From positions 1,550,001 through 1,614,000 of the forward strand of contig NZ_JABAIA010000003.1 in assembly GCF_012641275.1 (NCBI RefSeq): a DNA stretch of 64,000 nucleotides, written 5' to 3'. Position 1 is the stretch's first letter; each line of letters starts with the position of its first letter. This DNA is from Chitinophaga varians (GTDB taxonomy: Bacteria; Bacteroidota; Bacteroidia; Chitinophagales; Chitinophagaceae). The notes beneath the pieces were generated by a model, which saw only the letters and a list, made by a program, of their open reading frames with translations, was not told the DNA's origin and made no database searches. Shown in pieces: positions 8,743 to 15,562 of this stretch. A program made the translations under genes and the position numbers.

Positions 8743-9678
8743 ATGGACCAAGCAATAACAGGACTGCATCATATTACCGCTATTTCCGGTAATGCAAAGA
8801 AGAACTTTGATTTTTATACAAAGACGATGGGATTACGGTTTGTAAAAAAGACCGTGAATTTTGACGACCCGCATACCTACCATTTTTATTATGGCGATAA
8901 AACCGGTAGCCCTGGTACCATTCTGACTTTCTTTCCCTGGCAGGACATCATGACCGGCCGCCGAGGCACGCATATGGCCACCGAAATAGGTTATTCCGTT
9001 CCGGAAGGCAGTCTTGACTTCTGGCTGAAACGACTGGACGCCGCCAATGTTATCTATAATAAGCCCTCCGCCAAATTTGGAGAAATCTACCTGACTTTCC
9101 TGGACCCTGACGGATTAAAAGTGGAGCTGACCGTTCCGGAAAAGACCGATGACCGGGAGCCCTGGGAGACTGCCGATATCAGTGCTGACAATGCCCTGCG
9201 AGGCTTCCATCATGTAACCCTGACCCTTGAAGATATTCAGCCTACAGCTGATCTGCTGGTATCTGTTTTTGGTTACCAGCTCGAAAAAAACCTTGCTAAC
9301 CGTTACCGTTTTAAAAGTCCTGCCGGCGATACCGCCAATTACATTGACCTGGTAGAAGCCAAGGGCGAACAACGCGGGCACGTGGCTGGCGGCAGTATAC
9401 ACCACATCGCTTTCCGCATGAAAGACGATGCCATGCAGGAATACTACCGCGAGAAAATAGAAGCACGGGGCCTTCATGCCACCCAGCAACTGGACCGCAA
9501 ATACTTCCGCTCCGTGTATTTCCGCGAGCCAGGCGGTGTGTTGTTTGAACTGGCCACAGACACACCCGGCTTTACCGTCGACGAACCGGTGGAGCAGCTG
9601 GGCACCCACCTGATGCTGCCGCAACAGTTCGAGCCACAACGGGCCGAGATAGAACAGAAACTGATAAAACTGGACTGA
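8743..9678 (+). CDS. MhqO-like ring-cleaving dioxygenase (two VOC domains)
   Basis: 311 residues with two vicinal-oxygen-chelate (glyoxalase/extradiol dioxygenase) halves, starting 'ITGLHHITAISGNAKKNFDFY' and 'LRGFHHVTLTLEDIQPTADLL'. Metal ligands expected are the His of each 'HHIT/HHVT' strand plus a later His and Glu ('GSIHHIAFRM', 'GGVLFELATD'). The family includes B. subtilis MhqA/MhqO, which act on hydroquinones during quinone and electrophile stress. The next gene, 1 nt downstream, is an MhqD-like hydrolase, matching the mhqO-mhqD pairing known from Firmicutes and supporting a role in quinone detoxification. The exact substrate is inferred. Confidence 0.88.
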   Translation: MDQAITGLHHITAISGNAKKNFDFYTKTMGLRFVKKTVNFDDPHTYHFYYGDKTGSPGTILTFFPWQDIMTGRRGTHMATEIGYSVPEGSLDFWLKRLDAANVIYNKPSAKFGEIYLTFLDPDGLKVELTVPEKTDDREPWETADISADNALRGFHHVTLTLEDIQPTADLLVSVFGYQLEKNLANRYRFKSPAGDTANYIDLVEAKGEQRGHVAGGSIHHIAFRMKDDAMQEYYREKIEARGLHATQQLDRKYFRSVYFREPGGVLFELATDTPGFTVDEPVEQLGTHLMLPQQFEPQRAEIEQKLIKLD

Positions 9679-9679
9679 G

Positions 9680-10309
9680 ATGGATTTTCAACCCATGAAA
9701 TATATATACCAGCCTGCAGCTAACAAGGACGCTTATACGTTGTTGTTGCTGCATGGCACCGGTGGCGATGAACAGGATATGCTGCCGCTGGCGCCGGAAC
9801 TGGCAACGGGCTTTCATGTACTGAGCCTTCGCGGCAATGTGCAGGAGCACGGCATGCCGCGCTTCTTCCGCCGGCTGGGCATGGGCGTATTCGACGAACC
9901 GGACGTGCATTTCAGGACGCATGAAATGGTGCACTTCCTGAAAGAACTGTCGGCCAAGGAAGGATTTGATTTGCAAAAGCTGGTAGCCGTCGGCTACTCC
10001 AACGGCGCCAATATTGCAGGCGCAGTATTGATGCTGTATCCCGAACTGCTGGCAGGCGCCGTGCTCTTCAGGCCTATGCAGCCGCTGCATGGCATTGAGG
10101 ACCCGTTTGAAACCAGCCGGCAGCAGCCCGTTTTCATGAGCTCCGGCAAAACAGACGGCACCGTCAACCCCGCTGCCACCGCCGCCTATGCCACTCTGCT
10201 GACAGCCAACGGTTTTCGCGTAAGCAGCCATGACATCAACACAGGACATAATTTAACACAACAGGATATTGACCTGGCCGCAGGCTGGGTGAAAGAAAAT
10301 TTCTCGTAA
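9680..10309 (+). CDS. MhqD-like carboxylesterase/phospholipase family hydrolase
   Basis: 209-residue alpha/beta hydrolase of the small carboxylesterase/phospholipase class. The oxyanion segment LHGTGGDE is at 24-31 and the nucleophile elbow GYSNG at 105-109 (Ser107). Asp159 in 'SSGKTDGTV' and His190 in 'NTGHNL' complete the triad. It follows the dioxygenase gene by 1 nt, the order of mhqO-mhqD in B. subtilis, where the enzymes are induced by hydroquinones and catechols. No signal peptide. M6 (MKYIYQP) is an alternative start. An OsmC gene follows 10 nt later. Confidence 0.88.
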   Translation: MDFQPMKYIYQPAANKDAYTLLLLHGTGGDEQDMLPLAPELATGFHVLSLRGNVQEHGMPRFFRRLGMGVFDEPDVHFRTHEMVHFLKELSAKEGFDLQKLVAVGYSNGANIAGAVLMLYPELLAGAVLFRPMQPLHGIEDPFETSRQQPVFMSSGKTDGTVNPAATAAYATLLTANGFRVSSHDINTGHNLTQQDIDLAAGWVKENFS

Positions 10310-10319
10310 GCACCACACC

Positions 10320-10721
10320 ATGGATGAAGAAGTAAAAGTAAGTATCGAAGGAATACCTTATCAGGTCTCTATTTCAGCGCGGGACCATCGCTGGCTGGCA
10401 GATGAGCCAACAGACATCAACGGCGGAGATACCGGCCCCAATCCCGGAGAACTGCTGCTGAGCAGCCTCGGCTCCTGCACTGCCATCACGCTGACGATGT
10501 ACGCAGCCAGAAAAAAATGGCCCGTGGAAAAAATAGACATCGACCTGCGGTTTGACAGCGCGGCCAAGCCGGACCCCGCCACCACTGTAATCGAATGTCT
10601 GGTACACATCACCGGCAACCTGGACGAAGCACAAAGAAAACGGCTCATGGAAATAGCCCATGCCTGCCCCATTCATAAACTGCTTAGCAACCCCGTTATT
10701 ATCAATACCAAAGAAGATTGA
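10320..10721 (+). CDS. OsmC/Ohr-family protein
   Basis: 133 residues. The two cysteines of the family are in place: Cys53 in 'SSLGSCTAITLTMYAARK' and Cys116 in 'AHACPIHKLLSNP'. OsmC/Ohr proteins reduce organic hydroperoxides with this pair in a two-domain-swapped dimer. The N-terminal region is short, as in the YhfA/OsmC-like branch, so the preferred peroxide cannot be told. It lies 10 nt after the MhqD-like gene and its TGA is 1 nt before the next ATG, which argues for a shared transcript and a joint role against electrophiles and peroxides. Confidence 0.9.
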   Translation: MDEEVKVSIEGIPYQVSISARDHRWLADEPTDINGGDTGPNPGELLLSSLGSCTAITLTMYAARKKWPVEKIDIDLRFDSAAKPDPATTVIECLVHITGNLDEAQRKRLMEIAHACPIHKLLSNPVIINTKED

Positions 10722-10722
10722 T

Positions 10723-11154
10723 ATGAAAGACATTACTAAAAAATACAGCAACGGTGAAGTCACCATCGTATGGAAGCCCGAAGTGTGCAAACACTCTGAA
10801 ATATGCTTCCATGGCCTTCCCGAAGTGTTCGACCCGCAAGCCAAACCCTGGATCAATGCGGAAGGCAGCACATCTGACAGGATCGTGCAGCAGGTACATA
10901 AATGCCCTTCCGGTGCATTGACGGTTTATCGCAACGATAAAGCCGACGAAGCCGCTGAAATATCGGCCAGCAGTCTCGCGGAAATAGTACCGAACGGACC
11001 ACGCCTGATTTACGGCAATGTGGTGGTAAAAAATACGGCCGGCGAGGAAACACCGTTTCACATGGTAACAGCCCTGTGCCGCTGCGGCAGTTCAGCTAAT
11101 ATGCCGTATTGCGACGGCACTCACATTACTATTGGATACAAAGACAATCAATAA
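10723..11154 (+). CDS. YjdI-type 4Fe-4S mono-cluster domain fused to a CDGSH iron-sulfur domain
   Basis: 143 residues from the ATG one base after the OsmC stop; the longer frame adds 21 residues overlapping osmC. Residues 1-70 match the YjdI-like 'divergent 4Fe-4S mono-cluster' domain with Cys22, Cys28 and Cys61 (in 'HKCPSGAL'). Residues 110-140 are a CDGSH domain with the three-Cys-one-His 2Fe-2S ligand set Cys119, Cys121, Cys130 and His134 (CRCGSS...YCDGTH). CDGSH proteins such as mitoNEET hold redox-labile clusters. The next gene encodes a YjdJ-like acetyltransferase; yjdI and yjdJ are also neighbours in E. coli. A redox or cluster-sensing role in the stress operon is inference. Confidence 0.9.
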   Translation: MKDITKKYSNGEVTIVWKPEVCKHSEICFHGLPEVFDPQAKPWINAEGSTSDRIVQQVHKCPSGALTVYRNDKADEAAEISASSLAEIVPNGPRLIYGNVVVKNTAGEETPFHMVTALCRCGSSANMPYCDGTHITIGYKDNQ

Positions 11155-11156
11155 CT

Positions 11157-11429
11157 ATGGAACTTACCATTCAACAGAACACGGAAAAAAGCCAGTTTGA
11201 AACAACCGTAGACGGCCATACCGCTTTTATTGTGTACAAACTGTTTCCCGGCGGTATCGCCTACATCCATACAGAAGTGCCTCCGGAGCTGGAAGGCAAA
11301 GGCATCGCTTCCCAAATGGCTAAGTATGTGCTGGATTACGCCAGGGAGAACCACTTAAAGGTGAAGCCCCTCTGCCCTTACGTACACGCCTATATGAAAC
11401 GGCACCCGGAATACAACGATCTTCTCTGA
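11157..11429 (+). CDS. YjdJ-like GNAT-type N-acetyltransferase
   Basis: 90 residues from ATG 11157, two bases after the upstream stop; the longer frame runs into the iron-sulfur gene. It is a minimal GNAT of the GNAT_acetyltransf_2/YjdJ class. Strand 'AYIHTEVPPELEGKGIASQMAKYVLDYARE' holds the acetyl-CoA binding 'Q/GxGxA'-type turn (EGKGIAS), and the C terminus 'LKVKPLCPYVHAYMKRHPEY' is the class signature. Substrate unknown. The pairing with a YjdI-type gene is conserved beyond this phylum. It is the last gene of the plus-strand cluster, with a hairpin just downstream. Confidence 0.9.
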   Translation: MELTIQQNTEKSQFETTVDGHTAFIVYKLFPGGIAYIHTEVPPELEGKGIASQMAKYVLDYARENHLKVKPLCPYVHAYMKRHPEYNDLL

Positions 11430-11439
11430 ACACAATGAA

Positions 11440-11476
11440 CTACGGATTCGGGCGCCGTCCGCGCTCAAATCCGTAG
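11440..11476. terminator. hairpin between convergent genes
   Basis: CTACGGATT (11440-11448) pairs perfectly with AATCCGTAG (11468-11476) around a GC-rich 19-nt loop. It lies between the ends of the acetyltransferase gene (plus) and the first DUF4142 gene (minus), so it could serve both. There is no strong U-run on either side. Confidence 0.5.
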
Positions 11477-11490
11477 CGTGTGTAATTGAT

Positions 11491-12060
11491 TTATTTAAGG
11501 GCGGATTTAATGGCTTTCGCTGAATCCTGGTGCGTTCTCAGGGTTGGCAGTGTTTTGCTGGCCCATGATTTCAGGTCAGCATCTTCCAGGTTGTTGGCCG
11601 CTTTATCAAACTCTTTTACGTCTTTGTCGTGGTCATCCACCATCATGTCCATGTAGTCCTTATCGAAATCCTTTCCTGTCTTCTTGCTCAGTTTGTCCAT
11701 GTGGTCTTTGGTTTCGGTAGAGAGCTCCGCAGGCAATGTAATGTTCTTTTTGCCAGCCAGCTCTTTCAGTTCACCGTTCGCTTTGCTGTGATCGCTGACC
11801 ATCATGGCAGCAAAAGCTTTTACCCTCGGATTCACAGCTTTCTCCTGCGCCAGCTTGCCCATTTCCACCTCCATCATACCGCCGTTAGCTGCTTTCACCG
11901 CAAACTCAGATGAATTGTTGTCTACCGGTTTAACAGTTTCATTAATGTCCTGTGCAGAATCTACCGGCTTCTCATTTTGCGGGTTGCGGGCATTGTTATT
12001 ACACGATGACAACATCCAGGCTCCCAGCACGGCCGTAGCCAATAAGGTTACTTTCTTCAT
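11491..12060 (-). CDS. DUF4142 lipoprotein (paralogue 1)
   Basis: 189 residues. A lipoprotein signal (MKKVTLLATAVLGAWMLSSC, Cys20) and a low-complexity linker are followed by the DUF4142 four-helix domain. Features include 'GGMMEVEMGKLAQEKAVNPRV' and a 'MVSDHSKANGELKELA' helix, with a matching 'MVDDHDKDVKEFDKAA' near the C terminus. The paired acidic/His helices resemble ferritin-like metal-binding folds. The cellular role of DUF4142 is not established; members often appear among stress-induced genes. It has a near twin at 12330-12896 with the same upstream motif, pointing to a tandem duplication kept under shared control. Confidence 0.9.
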   Translation of the reverse strand: MKKVTLLATAVLGAWMLSSCNNNARNPQNEKPVDSAQDINETVKPVDNNSSEFAVKAANGGMMEVEMGKLAQEKAVNPRVKAFAAMMVSDHSKANGELKELAGKKNITLPAELSTETKDHMDKLSKKTGKDFDKDYMDMMVDDHDKDVKEFDKAANNLEDADLKSWASKTLPTLRTHQDSAKAIKSALK

Positions 12061-12116
12061 AGTTGCGAAATTTATTGGGTTTTATATTGGGTTTCAGGAT
12101 ATCCTCAGACAAAAAA

Positions 12117-12140
12117 AATACCATGCGAACGCATGGTATT
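12117..12140 (-). terminator. intrinsic terminator downstream of DUF4142 paralogue 2
   Basis: A 10-bp perfect stem (12117-12126 with 12131-12140, loop GAAC) followed on the minus strand by TTTTTTTT. It lies about 190 nt after paralogue 2 and 57 nt before the ATG of paralogue 1. It is also downstream of the motif at 12212-12239, so a transcript starting at that motif would have to read through it. It may act as a leader attenuator. Confidence 0.7.
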
Positions 12141-12211
12141 AAAAACGTAGTAACGTAGCCGGCTTTCACGGAAGAGGCCACCATTACGGTTAAACGGCCG
12201 CGGATGCTTAT

Positions 12212-12239
12212 CCGTAGAGGCTTTTCCCCAAATATGTAG
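12212..12239 (-). promoter_or_regulatory. shared upstream motif of DUF4142 paralogue 1
   Basis: The plus-strand string GTAGAGGCTTTTCCCCA (12214-12230) is identical to one upstream of paralogue 2, and TATGTA follows 2 nt later. On the gene's strand it reads TACATA-N2-TGGGGAAAAGCCTCTAC. The distance to the ATG at 12060 is about 154 nt. It is probably an alternative promoter or regulator site. Confidence 0.6.
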
Positions 12240-12329
12240 AAAGATGCACCAGGTGCTTGCACACATACGTAAACGCATATATGAAAAAGCATCTGAAGCA
12301 ACAGGCCGTTATTGCATCCGCTACACTGA

Positions 12330-12896
12330 TTATTGCGCGTCCTTGATAGCTCTCGCGGAATCCAGGTGTATCATCACCATCGGTAACGTTTTCCTGGCCC
12401 ATTCCCGCAGGCTTATGCTTTCGAGATTGTTCGCAGCATTATCAAAATCCTTCACGTCCCGGTCGTGGTCGTCCACCATTTCAGCGATGTATTCCTTCTC
12501 AAAGGCTTTCCCGCTTTTTTTGCTCAGTTTGTCGATAAATTTTTTTGCCGCTTCCGACATGGCGGATGGAAGCGCGATTTTCCGGTTTTCAGCGATGGAT
12601 TTCAACTCTTCGTTGATTTTGGTCCTGTCGTTTACCGACATGGAGGCAAAGGCTTTTACCCGCGGGTCGGTCGCTTTTTCCAACGCCAGTTTGCCTAACG
12701 CTACTTCCATCATGCCATCGTCGGCTACTTTTACCGCGAAGACAGCAGACAGGGAGTCAACTGTTTTATCCGTTTTATTGATAGCTTCCGCAGAATCGGC
12801 GGGGGTTTCATGTTGGGGACTTTTTCCTGTATTGTTGCAAGATGATGACACCCCAAGGCTCAGCAAGACTGCCGCAAAAATTGTAATCCTTTTCAT
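12330..12896 (-). CDS. DUF4142 lipoprotein (paralogue 2)
   Basis: 188 residues from ATG 12896 (MKRITIFAAVLLSLGVSSSC, lipobox Cys20). The longer frame adds 34 unlikely residues, and MAMKR at 12902 is a close alternative. The domain matches paralogue 1 nearly block for block: 'DDGMMEVALGKLALEKATDPRVKAF', 'SVNDRTKINEELKSIA', 'MVDDHDRDVKDFDNAANNLE' and 'WARKTLPMVMIHLDSARAIKDA'. In the first helix pair the usual His ('SDHSKAN' in paralogue 1) reads 'NDRTKIN', so a possible metal ligand is lost there. Same upstream motif and spacing as its twin. Function unknown. Confidence 0.88.
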   Translation of the reverse strand: MKRITIFAAVLLSLGVSSSCNNTGKSPQHETPADSAEAINKTDKTVDSLSAVFAVKVADDGMMEVALGKLALEKATDPRVKAFASMSVNDRTKINEELKSIAENRKIALPSAMSEAAKKFIDKLSKKSGKAFEKEYIAEMVDDHDRDVKDFDNAANNLESISLREWARKTLPMVMIHLDSARAIKDAQ

Positions 12897-13042
12897 AGCC
12901 ATAGAAATTTTATCGGGTGTAAAAAGGAATAGCCACAAAAGGGTTGACAAAAAAACACAGGCAAACACATGCGTGAAAACACGGCACAGTGGCCACACGA
13001 CAAGGAAGAGCTCTTCTATGGAAAATAACCACGTTTGCTTTA

Positions 13043-13068
13043 CTGTAGAGGCTTTTCCCCATTATGTA
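13043..13068 (-). promoter_or_regulatory. shared upstream motif of DUF4142 paralogue 2
   Basis: Contains the same 17-nt string GTAGAGGCTTTTCCCCA (13045-13061) as the site upstream of paralogue 1, with TATGTA at 13063-13068. It sits 149 nt before the ATG at 12896, immediately downstream of the terminator of the preceding gene, a good place for a promoter. No TAnnTTTG box was seen here. Confidence 0.6.
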
Positions 13069-13075
13069 AAACAAA

Positions 13076-13098
13076 ACTGCCGGAAAATTTCCGGCAGT
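13076..13098 (-). terminator. intrinsic terminator of the zinc-ribbon gene
   Basis: An 11-bp perfect stem (ACTGCCGGAAA 13076-13086, TTTCCGGCAGT 13088-13098), followed on the minus strand by TTTTGTTTT. It lies 12 nt after the stop of the gene at 13110-14237. Confidence 0.8.
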
Positions 13099-13109
13099 CT
13101 ACAGAAGAT

Positions 13110-14237
13110 TTATTTAGGCTGCGCAAAGCAGACATAGAGCACGTATATCACTGCTATAATAAGAACGATCAATCCTACGATCTTGGTCCAGCTGTAGGGC
13201 CTGTCCCCGGTAACTTCACCGGTGCTGGCATTGACAACAAAGTGATACAGCTTGTTATTATAGCGGTAGGCGCTCAGCCAAACCGGTAGCAAGATGTACT
13301 TTAACCCCAGCTGGTTGTACTGTACGTCGTAGGTGTCGATCCGTTGTTCATCACCACCGATATCGCTGTATATTTCATCACGGATGACCGGGTCCATTCT
13401 CTTTTTGGCTATCACCAGCCCCTGTTCAGCGTCCGTCTGGTACAGCTCTGCCCGGAAACCGCTCAGATAGCGGCCATCATAGGCTTTGAGCTGGTCCAGG
13501 TGCCAGGGTTCCAGTATTTCCGCCATTTTACGTGGCAGCGACGGGCTTGCAGACACCAGTACATCGCGGAAGGAATTATCTACTACGCCGGAAGCATTAT
13601 ACCAGGCAGTATGCCGCACCTGGCGGGTGCGGGTTTCTGTTCTGCCGTTGACTTCCTCTGTATAGGTTTCGGTGGTGTAATAGTATTCCCCACGCTGTCC
13701 CCTGTAGGACGTTACTGTGTCTGTATCATAGCTCCAGTGGGGTATGTAAATACCTTTCAGCTGATGATAGGAAGTATCTTTCACCTTCTTCACCAGGTCC
13801 GACGGCGCAAACCAGAGCTTGCCCATCCATTGCTGGAAGAATTTACCAGCCTGTTTATCATCCACCACAAAAGGCAATACATAGTGCGGTTGAAGTATAG
13901 CCGTAGTGGCCCCCTGCTGTACCACCAGCGGCGACGCGCAGAAAGGACAGGAATCTGCCGTTACATTGGGCAACATGGTAGTAGATGCACCGCAATTGGT
14001 ACATTTCACCACCACCGCCTGTTCGGTGTCTTCCGAATGCCGTTGCAGGTCTGTAATGAAGGCATCATAATCAAAGGCGTGAATACCCTGGGGCGTGGCT
14101 TCCTCTTCAATAGTATTAACGGTACCGCAATACTCACATTTCAGGCTGTTGGTGCCGGGCGCATAATGCAGTATAGCGCCGCAGTTCTGGCATTTCAGCG
14201 AGGATACCGTTTCTTTGGTTTTTTCCTCAAAAGACAT
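13110..14237 (-). CDS. zinc-ribbon protein with C-terminal membrane helix (YdjG-like)
   Basis: 375 residues. Two zinc ribbons at the N terminus: CxxC...CxxC at about 16-37 (CQNCGA, CEYCGT) and a second pair at about 79-98 (CTNCGA, CPFCAS). A middle domain follows, rich in Tyr/Trp with 'GIYIPHWSYDTDTVTSYRGQRG', then one helix near the C terminus ('IVGLIVLIIAVIYVLYVCF') after 'NASTGEVTGDRPYSW'. Such proteins are often mislabelled as primosomal protein N'. The layout matches B. subtilis YdjG, which works with the SPFH protein YdjI and PspA at stressed membranes. An SPFH gene lies directly upstream, which supports the match. Role by homology only. Confidence 0.75.
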   Translation of the reverse strand: MSFEEKTKETVSSLKCQNCGAILHYAPGTNSLKCEYCGTVNTIEEEATPQGIHAFDYDAFITDLQRHSEDTEQAVVVKCTNCGASTTMLPNVTADSCPFCASPLVVQQGATTAILQPHYVLPFVVDDKQAGKFFQQWMGKLWFAPSDLVKKVKDTSYHQLKGIYIPHWSYDTDTVTSYRGQRGEYYYTTETYTEEVNGRTETRTRQVRHTAWYNASGVVDNSFRDVLVSASPSLPRKMAEILEPWHLDQLKAYDGRYLSGFRAELYQTDAEQGLVIAKKRMDPVIRDEIYSDIGGDEQRIDTYDVQYNQLGLKYILLPVWLSAYRYNNKLYHFVVNASTGEVTGDRPYSWTKIVGLIVLIIAVIYVLYVCFAQPK

Positions 14238-14252
14238 AGGAATAATTATGAG

Positions 14253-14369
14253 AATTACAAATTACGAATTACGAATTACGAATTGAAGGCTGTCTTATAG
14301 GGCGGCTATCAAGTGATAGCGCCACGAGGAAGATCTCAATTCGTAATTCGTAATTTGTAATTCGTAATT
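14253..14369. repeat. palindrome B: 34-bp arms of tandem ATTACGA units
   Basis: Left arm 14253-14286 and right arm 14336-14369 pair with 2 mismatches. Each arm is four 7-nt units ATTACGA (one unit ATTACAA). The 49-nt loop holds a perfect small hairpin, GCTATCA-AG-TGATAGC. It starts 3 nt after the SPFH stop and ends 15 nt before the zinc-ribbon start, both on the minus strand. It shares units and polarity with the element at 50419-50538. Confidence 0.9.
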
Positions 14370-14372
14370 GGT

Positions 14373-15491
14373 TTAGGGTAATGGTGGTGGGATGGTAGCC
14401 AATACAGGCGCCAGTTCAGGTACTGCTGATGCAGCTGTCCATGCGGCCATGCCTGTTTTCCATACCAGCGTCTGATGTTGCAGTCCGCCGGAAGCGGCCA
14501 GCTGACGCAGCTGGTCCATGTTGTAAGGGCCGGCCTGTTTACCATCAACTGCCACAAAGAAAGGCTCGGTGCCCGGCAATGGCGGCGGTACGCCCGGGCC
14601 ACCGGCAGGTTGCTGTTGGTTTGCCTGGTTGTTCTGGAACACATTCCCTACCTGTCCCATCATGGCAGCGCCCATGCCGGCACCCAGACCGGCAGCTGCC
14701 AGTCCGCCGCCGGACGGATTTTCCGCCGCTTTTTCCATGGCGTTGGCAGCCTGGAACTGCGCATACGCACCGAGATTGCCAACAATACCCATGCTGCTGC
14801 GTTTGTCCAGCGCCTCCTCCACTTCCGGAGGAAGGGAGATATTTTCAATGAGGAATTTCGTCAGTTCAAGGCCCAGTTCATTGAACTCCGGCCGTATTTT
14901 ATCTGTGATCAGCTGGGATACTTCATCGTATTTGGCTGCCAGGTCCAGCACAGGGATTTTAGCTTCCGCAATGGCGTCCATACCACGGGAAACGGCGAGG
15001 TTACGCAGTTGCTCGTTGATACCGTCAACCGTATATTCCGGGTTGGTGGCCGCGATTTCTTTCAGGAACTGGGCTGCGTCTTTCACACGGAAAGCGTAGC
15101 TGCCGAAAGCGCGCAGGCGCAGCGGTCCGAACTCGGCGTCACGCAACATCACCGGGTTTTTGGTACCCCATTTCTGGTTGGTGAACTGCCGCATGCTGAT
15201 GAAAAACACATCCGCTTTAAAAGGGCTGTTAAACCCGTATTTCCATCCCTGTAGGGTGGTCAGTATAGGCATGTTCTGTGTGGTCAGCGTATACATGCCT
15301 GGCTGAAAAACATCCGCTATTTTACCTTCGTTCATAAAAACAGCCACCTGCGATTCTCTCACCGTCAGTTTGGCGTTCATTTTTATTTCATTCTGGTAGC
15401 GGGGAAACTTCCATACAATGGTGTCAGCGGACGGGTCTGTCCACTCAATAATGTCAATAAATTCATTCCGGAGTTTATCAAATATTCCCAT
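14373..15491 (-). CDS. SPFH/Band 7 protein with C-terminal GYF_2 domain (YdjI-like)
   Basis: 372 residues. The SPFH domain spans about 25-240 ('AKLTVRESQVAVFMNEGKIADVFQPGMYTLTTQNMPIL' is the opening). A Gly/Ala-rich, 'PNPSGGG...GAGMGAAMMG' stretch and a Pro/Gln linker follow. The end (about 305-360) is a GYF_2 domain with 'FVAVDGKQAGPYNMDQLRQLAASG' and 'TLVWKTGMAAW'. There is no membrane helix. B. subtilis YdjI, an SPFH protein of the same subfamily, recruits PspA to membranes. The gene is followed, after palindrome B, by a YdjG-like zinc-ribbon gene; PspA- and YdjH-like genes are not adjacent. GYF_2 probably binds a partner protein. Confidence 0.85.
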   Translation of the reverse strand: MGIFDKLRNEFIDIIEWTDPSADTIVWKFPRYQNEIKMNAKLTVRESQVAVFMNEGKIADVFQPGMYTLTTQNMPILTTLQGWKYGFNSPFKADVFFISMRQFTNQKWGTKNPVMLRDAEFGPLRLRAFGSYAFRVKDAAQFLKEIAATNPEYTVDGINEQLRNLAVSRGMDAIAEAKIPVLDLAAKYDEVSQLITDKIRPEFNELGLELTKFLIENISLPPEVEEALDKRSSMGIVGNLGAYAQFQAANAMEKAAENPSGGGLAAAGLGAGMGAAMMGQVGNVFQNNQANQQQPAGGPGVPPPLPGTEPFFVAVDGKQAGPYNMDQLRQLAASGGLQHQTLVWKTGMAAWTAASAVPELAPVLATIPPPLP

Positions 15492-15519
15492 GTTAACAGG
15501 TTTTTAGAAACATCTCCGC

Positions 15520-15527
15520 CAAATGTA
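15520..15527 (-). promoter_or_regulatory. candidate -7 element of the SPFH gene (TACATTTG)
   Basis: A full match to TAnnTTTG on the minus strand, 28 nt before the ATG. No clear TTG at -33. Confidence 0.45.
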
Positions 15528-15562
15528 TAGAATTATTTACTGTAAATGCTAATAATGAAACG

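Noticed and set aside
12208..12402. Short frames in the gap between the DUF4142 genes
   Set aside because: No start context or family features; the gap is better explained by the motif and terminator.
14253..14369. CRISPR-like array from repeated ATTACGA units
   Set aside because: Units are 7 nt, contiguous and without spacers; the structure is an inverted repeat.
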